64,000 nt of DNA from the NCBI GenBank assembly GCA_050330205.1, contig JBHJOA010000004.1, positions 1 through 64,000 of the forward strand, written 5' to 3'. The DNA comes from Pelagibius sp050330205 (GTDB lineage Bacteria; Pseudomonadota; Alphaproteobacteria; Kiloniellales; Kiloniellaceae). Shown in pieces: positions 26,701 to 33,413 of this stretch (within the stretch, counting starts at the first letter, position 1; each line of letters starts with the position of its first letter). Below the pieces are notes generated by a model. That model did no database searches and was not told where the DNA came from. It saw only the letters and a program-made list of their open reading frames with translations. The translations under genes and the position numbers were made by a program.

Positions 26701-27078
26701 GATGCCGAGCAGCTCCGTTCCGCGATCCACTGGCGCGAGCGCCAATGGCAGGAGGCGGTCGAGTCCCTGTCCAAGCTGATCCCCCTGCTGCCGCCGCGGC
26801 GACCGATGGAAGAGGAAGAAAGCCAGCTGGTGGTGAACCTGGCGGTGGCTCTGCTGCTGGCCGGCGAGGTTGTGGAGCTGGAAGATCTCAACCGGCGCTA
26901 CGGTGCCGCGATGGCGCGCGGACCGCAGGCCGACACCTTCCGGCTGCTGGTCGGCGATGGCGAGCGCTTCGAGCTCACCTCCATCGCCGACGAACTCAGC
27001 AAGGTCGGCCAGGCCCAGGACTTCATGGCCAGCTACCGCGAACGGCTGAGCCGCAGCAACCTCAGCGAACTGAACTGA
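23755..27078 (+). CDS. giant periplasmic beta-sandwich/TPR protein of the motor block
   Basis: An 1107-residue secreted protein. A signal peptide covers residues 1-22 (LLLALALLVTAAAPLRA). Three AMIN-like beta domains follow: about 25-115 (YGRIVFDWPREVDYDARIE), 140-220 (FSRLVFDWAEPVGEVLEE) and 325-420 (LTFSWELPTTAAAF), with a Pro/Ala/Thr-rich linker at 225-300. From about 540 to the end it is an alpha-helical repeat solenoid of the TPR type (LARFYFAHGMESEALGVL, LADLYVGEKRHRDALYAL). I do not recognise a named family. The layout, beta-sandwich plus periplasmic TPR coil, resembles PflA of Campylobacter, a stator scaffold; this is inference. It is translationally coupled to the MotB-like gene. Confidence 0.72.
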   Translation: MIRLLLALALLVTAAAPLRAAEPVTVRAGLHEDYGRIVFDWPREVDYDARIEAGRLVVSFGEAAAFEGSVLRDGLKGYAAAAQASEDGRSLALPLSGAYDMKHFRLGTKVVIDLQQAAVPGAPQATAEAVQESLPRVRVRGGRHDGFSRLVFDWAEPVGEVLEEASGQARLIFDRPATFDTSAVNTARLPQIAALRTAPEGVTVEFAEGSRLRVDRSGTKVVLDVMPPPSATPAAAPESPAATETAPELPAATETASAEPAPAPQTVPEAAATPTGRPTPLVPQSMGGTAAAPPAAAPLPKIAESARGRLDIATDPIPGFLRSQAQGPRADAFEPVVLTFSWELPTTAAAFRRGDKIWLVFDRPAPPDAVRRIAEAVPHLGEVRMMEEAGATILQFAAPVTVAPRLSRDGGTWTVDLRPRSSLPEQALAAPVVEDEEGGRIRYPVIGAGRMLWVTDPDAGDRLVLVPIRGAGMGLTLPYGFPQFRSLQTQQGIVLQPLTAGIEVATVQTGVLVRDRNGLLVSKAEERRAAGRAADPSSDAPGLFELEEWRRGGIDLYQENRQALLRATTGVGGDRLAVARLDLARFYFAHGMESEALGVLQVIEDANPRLARDPEVSLMKGASQVMMRDYAAATATLAHPALDGEREALLWQAALAFQAEDWQAAATGFAATLDLIESYPRHLRLWLDLAAAESFMQAGDPEAAGRQLDHLQSRDLDARELAQVQVVRGMLASAAGDIEEAGKLWIEARDGSHRPSQARARLALIELGIAEETLSPQAAIEELERLRFAWRGDLFEFALLRKLADLYVGEKRHRDALYALREAVINFPDDPVARTSAQRMREIFAEIYSDPGDPEVPPLRALALFHEFMELTPAGPEGDLMIAGLADRLVEVDLLSRAAELLEGQVRYRLEGDDKVRIGARLALVHLLDRNPEASLEALDISEVEGADAALAGQRRQLRARALSDLNRTAEALELLADDESLDAEQLRSAIHWRERQWQEAVESLSKLIPLLPPRRPMEEEESQLVVNLAVALLLAGEVVELEDLNRRYGAAMARGPQADTFRLLVGDGERFELTSIADELSKVGQAQDFMASYRERLSRSNLSELN

Positions 27079-28450
27079 CCGCCGCCGCGGCACTGCCCTG
27101 GCCGGCGGGTTGCGGCAGGCTCAGCAAGGCGTCGAAAAACTCCCCGAGATCGTCCTTTCCGTCGACGGCAAAGCAGGCCGCGGCCACGGCGTCGCAGGTC
27201 TCGGCGCCGAGCTGGGGCGCGGCCAGGCCGTGGAACTTCTCCAACAGCTCCACATCGCCGAGGGGCGCCTCCGGGTCGCCGCGTGCCGGGCAGGGCGCGG
27301 ATTCGAGGCGCCGACCGTCCGTGGTCTCGATCACCGCGCGGGCCCAGCGCTCGGCCGGAAAGCGGGCGCTGTAGGAGGCATCCTCGACCAGCACCATGGC
27401 GTCGCTGAGCGCCAGCACGCGCGGATCGGCGAGGCCCGGCCCGTCGATCTCGGCGACGCCCAGACGGCCGTGCACCAGCGCGGCGGCGACCGGGAAGGGC
27501 AGGGAGTACTGTGCCTCGTCGGTGGTGCGCGGGCGCCGCGTCGCCAGGCGTCTCGCCTCGGCGAAGCTGTGGACGGTGACTCGGGCGATCGCCTCGGGCT
27601 CGAGGGTCTCGGTGCGCAGGGACAGCACGGCCTCGATGGCCGGCTGCGCCCAGCGGCAGACCGGATAGGCCTTGATGTACTGCTCTTCGATGCGCCAGCG
27701 CCGCCCGAGGTCGGCCCAGGTCTCCGCCACGGCGTCGCCGGTGACGGTCACTGCAGGGGCGCCGGTGAAGCCCTCGGCGGCCAGCAGGGCGGCGGTCATG
27801 CCGCTGAGGGCGCCCAGGGTGGAGCCGTCCTTCAGCATGGTCGGATGATCGATCACCCGCATCATCTGGCTGCGCGGGCCGTAGTACTCGGCGATGCCCA
27901 GGGCGTGGGCGGTCTGCGCCGGGCTGAGCCGCAATGCCCGCGCCGCGACGGCGGCCGCGGCCAGGGCGTTCCAGGCGCCGGAGGTGTGATAGTCGGGCGC
28001 CGTCGCGTGCAGGGCGATGCCGGCGCGGGTGCCGACCTCGTAGCCGACGATCAGGCGGGCGAGGAACTCGGCGCCGCCACAGCGCGCCATCTCGTCGCAG
28101 CAGGCGAGCAGCGCCGGGACCACCGTGACGCCGACGTGCCCCTTGGTGAGGCGGTGGCCGTCGTGGGCATCGACCGCGTCGATGGTGCCGGCCCCGGCCA
28201 TGGCGGCCGCGGGCGGCGCGACGCGGCGGCCGTCGAACAGCAGCCGGGCGCCGGCGCCGCCGGCACCGTGATGCCGGACGGCATGGTCGCGTAGGATGCG
28301 GCTCGCCTCGGTGGTGCCGCCGGCGGCGGCTACACCCAGGGTGTCCAGCAGGGCACGGCGGCCGGCGTGGCGGGCCGCCTCCGGGATGTCGGCGCAGCGC
28401 AGACCGTGGATGAATTCGATGACGTCGTTCGGCACGTCGCGCGCCCCCAA
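27062..28450 (-). CDS. MmgE/PrpD family protein
   Basis: A 462-residue MmgE/PrpD protein, the family of 2-methylcitrate dehydratase and related hydrolyases. Family marks are TLGVAAAGG near residue 38, the DAHDGHRLTKGHVGVTVVPALLA block near 95, the HTSGAWNALAAAAVAA segment and SQMMRVIDHPTMLKDGSTL. The substrate cannot be told from sequence, and no other propionate genes are nearby. It interrupts the flagellar cluster and converges with the giant TPR gene, whose last 17 bases it overlaps. It is 87 bases before fliP on the same strand in the direction fliP to prpD, so it may be read through from the fliP operon. Confidence 0.87.
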   Translation of the reverse strand: MGARDVPNDVIEFIHGLRCADIPEAARHAGRRALLDTLGVAAAGGTTEASRILRDHAVRHHGAGGAGARLLFDGRRVAPPAAAMAGAGTIDAVDAHDGHRLTKGHVGVTVVPALLACCDEMARCGGAEFLARLIVGYEVGTRAGIALHATAPDYHTSGAWNALAAAAVAARALRLSPAQTAHALGIAEYYGPRSQMMRVIDHPTMLKDGSTLGALSGMTAALLAAEGFTGAPAVTVTGDAVAETWADLGRRWRIEEQYIKAYPVCRWAQPAIEAVLSLRTETLEPEAIARVTVHSFAEARRLATRRPRTTDEAQYSLPFPVAAALVHGRLGVAEIDGPGLADPRVLALSDAMVLVEDASYSARFPAERWARAVIETTDGRRLESAPCPARGDPEAPLGDVELLEKFHGLAAPQLGAETCDAVAAACFAVDGKDDLGEFFDALLSLPQPAGQGSAAAAVSSVR

Positions 28451-28536
28451 TGGTGGAGGCTCAGTCTGCGCGCGAGGACGGCGCGGCTTCGGTCAGAAAT
28501 CGCCACTCTCTGGCGCGGCACCGACCTTGGCGGCCG

Positions 28537-29286
28537 CTAGCCGCCGTAGCTCTGCACCAGGCTGCCAGCGACCATGTACCAGCCGTCGACCAGCACGAAG
28601 AAGATCAGCTTGAAGGGCAGCGAGATCATCACCGGCGGCAGCATCATCATGCCCATGGACATGAGGATCGAGGCCACCACCATGTCGATGATGAGGAAGG
28701 GAAGGAACAGCAGGAAGCCGATCTCGAAGGCGCGGCGAAGTTCGCTGATCATGAAGGCCGGGATGAGCGCGCGCATCGGCGTCGCCTCCGGCTCCTCGAC
28801 CTCGCCCGCCTCGGTGATGTCGAGGAACAGGCGCAGGTCGTTCTCGCGCACGTGGCGCAGCATGAAATCGCGCACCGGCGCCTGGGCGCGGTCGAAGGCT
28901 TCGAGTTCGTTGATGTCCTCGGCGATCAGCGGCGCCAGCGCTTCGTCGTAGACCGCCTCGAGGGTCGGCATCATCACGAAAGCGGTAAGGAACAGCGCGA
29001 GGCTGACGATCACCGAATTGGGCGGTGTCTGCTGCAGGCCCATGGCGGTGCGCAGGAACGACAGCACCACCACGATGCGGGTGAAGGAGGTCATCATCAC
29101 CAGGATCGACGGCGCCAGGCTGAGCACCGTGATCAGCGCGATCAGCTGAATGATGCGCCCGGTGGTTGTACCCGCGGTCTCGGCGCCGAGATCGAAGGTC
29201 AGCGCCTGGGCCAGCGCCTCGCCCGGCGCCAGCAGCAGGAGCAGCGCCGGCAGGGCGAGCGTGGCGAGGGACAGCCACCGCTTCAT
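28537..29286 (-). CDS. fliP: flagellar type III export gate protein FliP
   Basis: A 249-residue FliP starting at MKRWLSL. A signal peptide (residues 1-27, ending ALA) precedes four transmembrane helices. The family block SILVMMTSFTRIVVVLSFLR, then AMGLQQTPPNSVIV, is intact, and the last part reads GFLLFLPFLIIDMVVASIL with MSMGMMMLPPVMISLPFK. It forms the core of the export gate with FliQ and FliR, encoded on the other strand at 32365-33401. The start overlaps the fliO stop by 4 bases. The frame remains open upstream, but the signal peptide fixes the start. Confidence 0.96.
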   Translation of the reverse strand: MKRWLSLATLALPALLLLLAPGEALAQALTFDLGAETAGTTTGRIIQLIALITVLSLAPSILVMMTSFTRIVVVLSFLRTAMGLQQTPPNSVIVSLALFLTAFVMMPTLEAVYDEALAPLIAEDINELEAFDRAQAPVRDFMLRHVRENDLRLFLDITEAGEVEEPEATPMRALIPAFMISELRRAFEIGFLLFLPFLIIDMVVASILMSMGMMMLPPVMISLPFKLIFFVLVDGWYMVAGSLVQSYGG

Positions 29287-29666
29287 GATGCCGGCCCTCG
29301 CAGCTTGCCGAAGAAGCGCCCGACCAGGTCGGCGGCGCCATGCTTTGCCGGGGTGCCGGGGGCCGGCGCGGTTGGCTCGGTGGGCCGGGCCGGCGGAGCG
29401 GGGATGTCGCTCTCGATCAGCAGGTCGCCGGAGATGCCCAGCAGCACCAGATGCTCGCGGTCGTCGCGGCGCAGCAGCACCAGCTTGCGCTTGGCGTCCA
29501 GCGGGCGCACCTCCACCAGGGCGAGGCGGCGCTCGGCGCCGGGCGCCGGCGATATGGCGAGGCGGCTGCCGAAGCCCGAGCGGCGCAGCAGCGCCGCCAG
29601 CCCGGCGATCAGCAGCAGCACGAAGCCGAGCGCCAGGAAAAAGCGAAAGTACTCGCCGAGTTCCAT
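29283..29666 (-). CDS. fliO: flagellar export scaffold FliO
   Basis: A 127-residue protein with one N-terminal transmembrane helix (residues 6-27, FRFFLALGFVLLLIAGLAALL) and a short cytoplasmic beta domain (RRLALVEVRPLDAKRKLVLLRRDDREHLVLLG), followed by a Pro-rich tail. The LVEVRPLDAKRKLVL segment is the FliO signature. FliO helps assemble the FliP ring, and the 4-base overlap with fliP fits. Confidence 0.88.
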   Translation of the reverse strand: MELGEYFRFFLALGFVLLLIAGLAALLRRSGFGSRLAISPAPGAERRLALVEVRPLDAKRKLVLLRRDDREHLVLLGISGDLLIESDIPAPPARPTEPTAPAPGTPAKHGAADLVGRFFGKLRGPAS

Positions 29667-29697
29667 CTGGGTTCCCCAATCGCCCCCGGAGTGACCT

Positions 29698-30024
29698 CTA
29701 GGCCTTGTCCGCCGGTGCGGTGTTGTAGGCGGTCAGCGCCTTGCGCCGCTCGCCGGCGGCGCTGAGAAGCTGCGCCAGCTCGCCGAGGCCCGCGCGCAGG
29801 TTCTCGCCCAGCTGGCTGACCTCCTCCAGCAGTCCGAACAGCCGCGGGCGCAGTTGGGAGGCCTCCTCCGGCGACAGCTTCTCGACCGAGCGGCACAGCC
29901 ACTTCACGTCCTGCTCGATGGGGTTGAGATCGACGATGGTGCCGCTCGACAGGCCCTGGCGCGCCTTGCGCAGGCGCGACGACAGCGAGTGCATCTCCGA
30001 TTCGAGGGCGGCGGTCTGGCTCAC
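29698..30024 (-). CDS. small helical protein of the fliO-fliP operon, function unknown
   Basis: A 108-residue, wholly helical, acidic protein with heptad patterns (EMHSLSSRLRKARQGL, LNPIEQDVKWLCRSVEKL, LFGLLEEVSQLGENLRAGLGEL). It lies between the FlhB-tail homologue (5 bases) and fliO (31 bases), so it is very likely a flagellar protein, for example an export chaperone of FliT/FlgN size. I do not recognise a family. Confidence 0.65.
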   Translation of the reverse strand: MSQTAALESEMHSLSSRLRKARQGLSSGTIVDLNPIEQDVKWLCRSVEKLSPEEASQLRPRLFGLLEEVSQLGENLRAGLGELAQLLSAAGERRKALTAYNTAPADKA

Positions 30025-30029
30025 GGCGG

Positions 30030-30404
30030 TTACTCCATCTCTGCGTTCGGGTCTTCGTGATGCCCGCTGCCGGGCGTGGTGGTCTGCGGCGCCGCGTCGG
30101 TCGGCCGGGCGTCGGTCATGTAGAGGTAGCGCAGGATCTCCGCGACGCCTGCAAGGGCCGCCAGCGGGATCTCGCTGTCCACCTCCACCGCCGCCAGGAT
30201 CTCCGCGAGGTCGCTGTCGGTGCGCACCTTGACGCCGCGCTCGAAGGCGATCTGCAGGATCTGCTCGGCCACGGCGCCGCGTCCGCTGGCGATCACCCGC
30301 GGGGCGGACTGCGCCGATCCGGCGGCCGCCCCGGCGAGGGCCTCGGGCGTCACGTTCTCCAGTGCGATGGCGAGGCTGCGGTCGGGCCCGGGCTTCTGCG
30401 TCAC
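30030..30404 (-). CDS. FlhB cytoplasmic-tail homologue (FhlB/FlhX type)
   Basis: A 124-residue protein from the GTG at 30404 (GGAG 12 bases upstream); an in-frame ATG at 30482 would add 26 residues with no family likeness. Residues 27-100 match the FlhB C-terminal domain after its cleavage site: RVIASGRGAVAEQILQIAFERGVKVRTDSDLAEIL, then SEIPLAALAGVAEILRYLY. The NPTH autocleavage motif is missing. Such stand-alone copies can replace the FlhB-CC fragment in export. A full-length FlhB is encoded at 33414, so both forms are available here. Confidence 0.83.
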   Translation of the reverse strand: MTQKPGPDRSLAIALENVTPEALAGAAAGSAQSAPRVIASGRGAVAEQILQIAFERGVKVRTDSDLAEILAAVEVDSEIPLAALAGVAEILRYLYMTDARPTDAAPQTTTPGSGHHEDPNAEME

Positions 30405-30484
30405 GATCGATCCATACTCCGGCCGCCGTTCCTGGGACCGGAGTCCCCGAGGATGACGGCTGACCCGATGGTGACCGATCATGC

Positions 30485-30499
30485 TTAACGAATGGTTAG
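30485..30499. promoter_or_regulatory. CtrA-like site upstream of the FlhB-tail gene (one mismatch)
   Basis: TTAACGAATGGTTAG fits TTAA-N7-TTAA with one mismatch. It lies about 80 bases before the preferred GTG start and within the 180-base gap to csrA. Confidence 0.35.
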
Positions 30500-30585
30500 G
30501 GCGGGGCCGGCAAAGCCGCCGCCGGGCGGAAAAAACCGCTGCGATCAGAGTTGATTAGAGGCGTGGTGCGGGACCGCCGAAACCG

Positions 30586-30849
30586 TTAAGTGCCGGTATC
30601 CTTCTTGGGGTCGCCGGAGGGCGCGGCCGGGCCCTTGAGGGCCTCGGCAAGGGCCGCGTCGTCGTCCACCGCGGCGGCGGCGCGGTTTTCCTCCTGGATG
30701 CGCTCGAAAATCTCGCGGCGCAGCACGGTGGCGTCGCTCGGAAAGGTGAAGCCGAGCTTGATCGACTTGCCGCGGATGTCGACCACGGTCACTTCGATAT
30801 TGTCATTTATGATGACCGATTCGCCGATTTTCCGTGTCAGATAAAGCAT
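30586..30849 (-). CDS. csrA: carbon storage regulator CsrA
   Basis: An 87-residue CsrA. The first 60 residues are the RNA-binding dimer: MLYLTRKIGESVIINDNIEV, then VVDIRGKSIKLGFTFP and RREIFERIQEEN, with R44-type Arg conserved in the LRREIFERI part. Some 25 extra residues follow (an Ala/Asp/Pro/Lys tail absent from the 61-residue E. coli protein). CsrA blocks ribosome access at GGA-containing leaders. A FliW antagonist is encoded at 7697, so a FliW-CsrA-flagellin control circuit is likely. Confidence 0.93.
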   Translation of the reverse strand: MLYLTRKIGESVIINDNIEVTVVDIRGKSIKLGFTFPSDATVLRREIFERIQEENRAAAAVDDDAALAEALKGPAAPSGDPKKDTGT

Positions 30850-30929
30850 GGCCCTCTTGGCTCCCCCCGTCCCGCGGGCCGTCGGCCGCGCGCCCCCGGA
30901 TCTTGGTTAATAGACGCAATTTAGCGCGT

Positions 30930-30945
30930 TTTACTGATTCTTAAC
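30930..30945 (+). promoter_or_regulatory. CtrA-like site upstream of flgB (one mismatch)
   Basis: TTTACTGATTCTTAAC is a one-mismatch version of TTAA-N7-TTAAC, 90 bases before flgB in the csrA-flgB divergent gap, with the same spacing and mismatch as the site before cheY. Confidence 0.45.
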
Positions 30946-31034
30946 AAGGCAACCGTGATCATGGAGCCTAAAGGTCCCTGAACGCCGGGGGAACCGGGGC
31001 CTTCGACGCGCAAGATGCAGATATCAGGAACGCA

Positions 31035-31439
31035 ATGGACGGCAAGCCCGGAATCTTCAGCCTGCTCGGCAAGCGGATGGACTGGCTCGGCCAGCGCCAG
31101 AAGGTGCTGGCGCAGAATATCGCCAATGCCGACACGCCCGACTACGCGCCGCGCGATCTGAAGCCGCAGGAGTTCCGCCGCATGGTGGAGCGCCAGTTCA
31201 CCGCCCTGCTGAAGCCGGCGGCGACCCAGGCCGGGCACATCCAGACCTCCACCCTGCGCGCCGACGACCGCGCCGTCGAGCAGAAGGATCGCTACGAAAC
31301 CGCGCCCTCGGGCAATGCCGTGGTGGTCGAAGAGCAGCTCATCAAGGTCGCCCAGACGCAGAACGACTACAACGCCATCACCAACCTCTACAAGAAGCAG
31401 GTGGCGATGATGAAGATGGCCCTGCGCGGCCGACAATAG
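31035..31439 (+). CDS. flgB: proximal rod protein FlgB
   Basis: A 134-residue FlgB. The rod motif reads KVLAQNIANADTPDYAPRDLK near residue 25-45, and the C-terminal helix is NDYNAITNLYKKQVAMMKMAL. It is the first periplasmic rod subunit. AGGAACGC lies before the ATG. It heads flgB-flgC-fliE-fliQ-fliR-flhB, one of the best conserved flagellar operons. Confidence 0.95.
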   Translation: MDGKPGIFSLLGKRMDWLGQRQKVLAQNIANADTPDYAPRDLKPQEFRRMVERQFTALLKPAATQAGHIQTSTLRADDRAVEQKDRYETAPSGNAVVVEEQLIKVAQTQNDYNAITNLYKKQVAMMKMALRGRQ

Positions 31440-31477
31440 ACCCGGTCGGCCCCGGAAACGCATAGGACGTCAAAGGC

Positions 31478-31885
31478 ATGGATCTGGAAAAGTCGCTGAA
31501 CATCTCCGCTGCCGGCATGCGTGCCCAGGGCACGCGCCTGCGCGTGATCTCGGAGAACATCGCCAACGCCAATTCGACGGCGCAGACGCCGGGCGGCGAG
31601 CCCTACCGGCGCAAGCTGGTGACCTTCGACAACGAACTCGACCGCGCGCTGGGGCTGGAGACCGTGCGTGTCGATTCCATCGTCGCCGACCGCAGCGCCT
31701 TCAGCCGGCGCTACGAGCCGGGCCACCCGGCAGCCGACGCCGAAGGCTACGTGCTGACGCCCAACGTGAACTCGCTGATGGAGATGGCCGACCTGCGCGA
31801 GGCGCAGCGGAGCTACGAGGCCAACCTCAAGGTCATCGAGTCCTCGCGCAACATGCTGCAGAAGACCATCGACATCCTGCGCTAG
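31478..31885 (+). CDS. flgC: proximal rod protein FlgC
   Basis: A 135-residue FlgC. The N-terminal motif reads LNISAAGMRAQGTRLRVISENIANANSTA, in pieces SAAGMRAQG and SENIANANS, and the C-terminal helix is REAQRSYEANLKVIESSRNML. YRRKLVTFD in the middle is typical. A paralogue of this family stands alone at 55771. Confidence 0.95.
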   Translation: MDLEKSLNISAAGMRAQGTRLRVISENIANANSTAQTPGGEPYRRKLVTFDNELDRALGLETVRVDSIVADRSAFSRRYEPGHPAADAEGYVLTPNVNSLMEMADLREAQRSYEANLKVIESSRNMLQKTIDILR

Positions 31886-31982
31886 ACCGCGCGCAGGCTT
31901 TTCGAGGCGCCAGGACGGCGCTTCCGACCCGCCAGGATGGCTGCCTTGGGTGCTCGCGTGAGAGCGTCCGACGGAGAGAGCC

Positions 31983-32291
31983 ATGACGACGAACATCACC
32001 GGGGCCGTCCAGGCCTATGACAGAATGCTGCGCCAGGGCGCTTCGCCCGGACTCGAGGCGCGCGACAGCGGCGGCGCCGACTTCTCCTCGATGCTGCGCC
32101 GCGCCGCCGAGCGCGCCGCAGACACCATGTTCGAGGGCGAGAGCCAGACCATCCAGGCCGCCGCCGGCACCGCCGACCTCACCCAGGTGGTTCTCGCCGT
32201 CTCCAAGGCCGAGATGACGCTGGAGACCGTGGTTACCCTGCGCGACAAGGTTATCCAGGCCTACCAGGACATCCTGCGCATGCCAATCTGA
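31983..32291 (+). CDS. fliE: MS ring-rod adaptor FliE
   Basis: A 102-residue FliE. The C-terminal half is the conserved part: ESQTIQAAAGTADLTQVVLAVSKAEMTLETVV and RDKVIQAYQDILRMPI. It joins the MS ring and the rod and is one of the first exported substrates. GGAGAG is 5 bases before the ATG. A 97-base gap separates it from flgC. Confidence 0.92.
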   Translation: MTTNITGAVQAYDRMLRQGASPGLEARDSGGADFSSMLRRAAERAADTMFEGESQTIQAAAGTADLTQVVLAVSKAEMTLETVVTLRDKVIQAYQDILRMPI

Positions 32292-32364
32292 CGCGGCGGC
32301 CGGCGCAGCCGGCCGAAGCGCCAGACCGAAGCGGCAGGCCTGTGAAAGAGGGGAAGAGGGCAGG

Positions 32365-32631
32365 GTGAACAGCACCGACGCCATTGAGATCGGCCGCGAG
32401 GCCATTTTCGTCATGTTGAAGATCGGCGCGCCGGTGATGCTGCTGGCGCTGGCCGTCGGCCTGGCCATCGCCCTGTTCCAGGCCCTGACCTCGATCCAGG
32501 AAATGACCCTGACCTTTGTGCCCAAGATCATCGTCATCTTCGTCGGCGTCATGCTGCTGCTGCCCTTCATGGTGACCAGCCTGACGACCTTCTCCCAGGG
32601 GCTGTTCGACCGCATGATCGCCCTCGGGTAG
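32365..32631 (+). CDS. fliQ: flagellar export gate protein FliQ
   Basis: An 88-residue FliQ with two transmembrane helices (about 15-37 and 52-75) and the conserved GLAIALFQALTSIQEMTLTFVPK loop between them. The start is GTG with GAGGG upstream; no ATG fits the family N-terminus. It packs against FliP and FliR in the export gate. Confidence 0.95.
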   Translation: MNSTDAIEIGREAIFVMLKIGAPVMLLALAVGLAIALFQALTSIQEMTLTFVPKIIVIFVGVMLLLPFMVTSLTTFSQGLFDRMIALG

Positions 32632-32636
32632 CCGCC

Positions 32637-33401
32637 ATGCTGGCGGAGCTGCTCCCCGAACAGGCCTTCACCCTGCTGCTGATCTTCGTGCGGCTCGGCA
32701 GCGCGCTGATGCTGCTGCCCGGTTTCGGCGAGAGCTACATCTCGCCGCGCGTACGCCTGCTGATCGCCCTCAGCGTGACCGTGGTCGTGCATCCGGTGCT
32801 GCCACCGGTCTTTCCGGCCCTGCCGGAGAGCGCCATGGCGCTGTTCCTGCTGATCTTCGGGGAGGCCTTCATCGGCCTGTTCCTGGGGTCGGTGGCGCGC
32901 CTGCTGATGGCGGCGCTGTCGATCGGCGGTATGATGATCGCGACGGTGACCGGCCTCGCCAACGCCCTCACCAACGACCCTACCGCGGCCGAGCAGGGCT
33001 CGATCGCCGGCTCGTTCCTGTCGATGATCGCGCTGATGATCATCATCATTCTCGACCTCCACCACGTGCTGCTGCGCGGCGTGATCGAGAGCTATCAGCT
33101 GTTCCTGCCGGGGCAGGCGATCCTGGTCGGCGACATCTCGGAGATGGTCTCGCGGGTGGTCTCCAAGGCCTTCCTGCTCGGCTTCCAGATCGCCTCGCCG
33201 TTCATCGCCATGGGCCTGATCTTCAATCTCGGCCTCGGCCTGCTGGCGCGCCTGATGCCGCAGATGCAGGTTTTCTTCATCGCCATCCCGCTGCAGATCC
33301 TCATCGGCATGGCCATCCTGATGGTGGCCTTGCCGGCGCTGCTCGGTTGGTTCATCGCCGGCTTCGAGGAAGTCACGCTGCCCTTCGCCGGGCTGCGCTA
33401 G
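32637..33401 (+). CDS. fliR: flagellar export gate protein FliR
   Basis: A 254-residue FliR with six hydrophobic segments. LPGFGESYISPRVRLLIAL near residue 28-45 and the GLIFNLGLGLLARLMPQMQVFF block near residue 190 are characteristic. It follows fliQ by 5 bases and precedes flhB by 12. Confidence 0.95.
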   Translation: MLAELLPEQAFTLLLIFVRLGSALMLLPGFGESYISPRVRLLIALSVTVVVHPVLPPVFPALPESAMALFLLIFGEAFIGLFLGSVARLLMAALSIGGMMIATVTGLANALTNDPTAAEQGSIAGSFLSMIALMIIIILDLHHVLLRGVIESYQLFLPGQAILVGDISEMVSRVVSKAFLLGFQIASPFIAMGLIFNLGLGLLARLMPQMQVFFIAIPLQILIGMAILMVALPALLGWFIAGFEEVTLPFAGLR

Positions 33402-33413
33402 GGGAGGCGGGGC

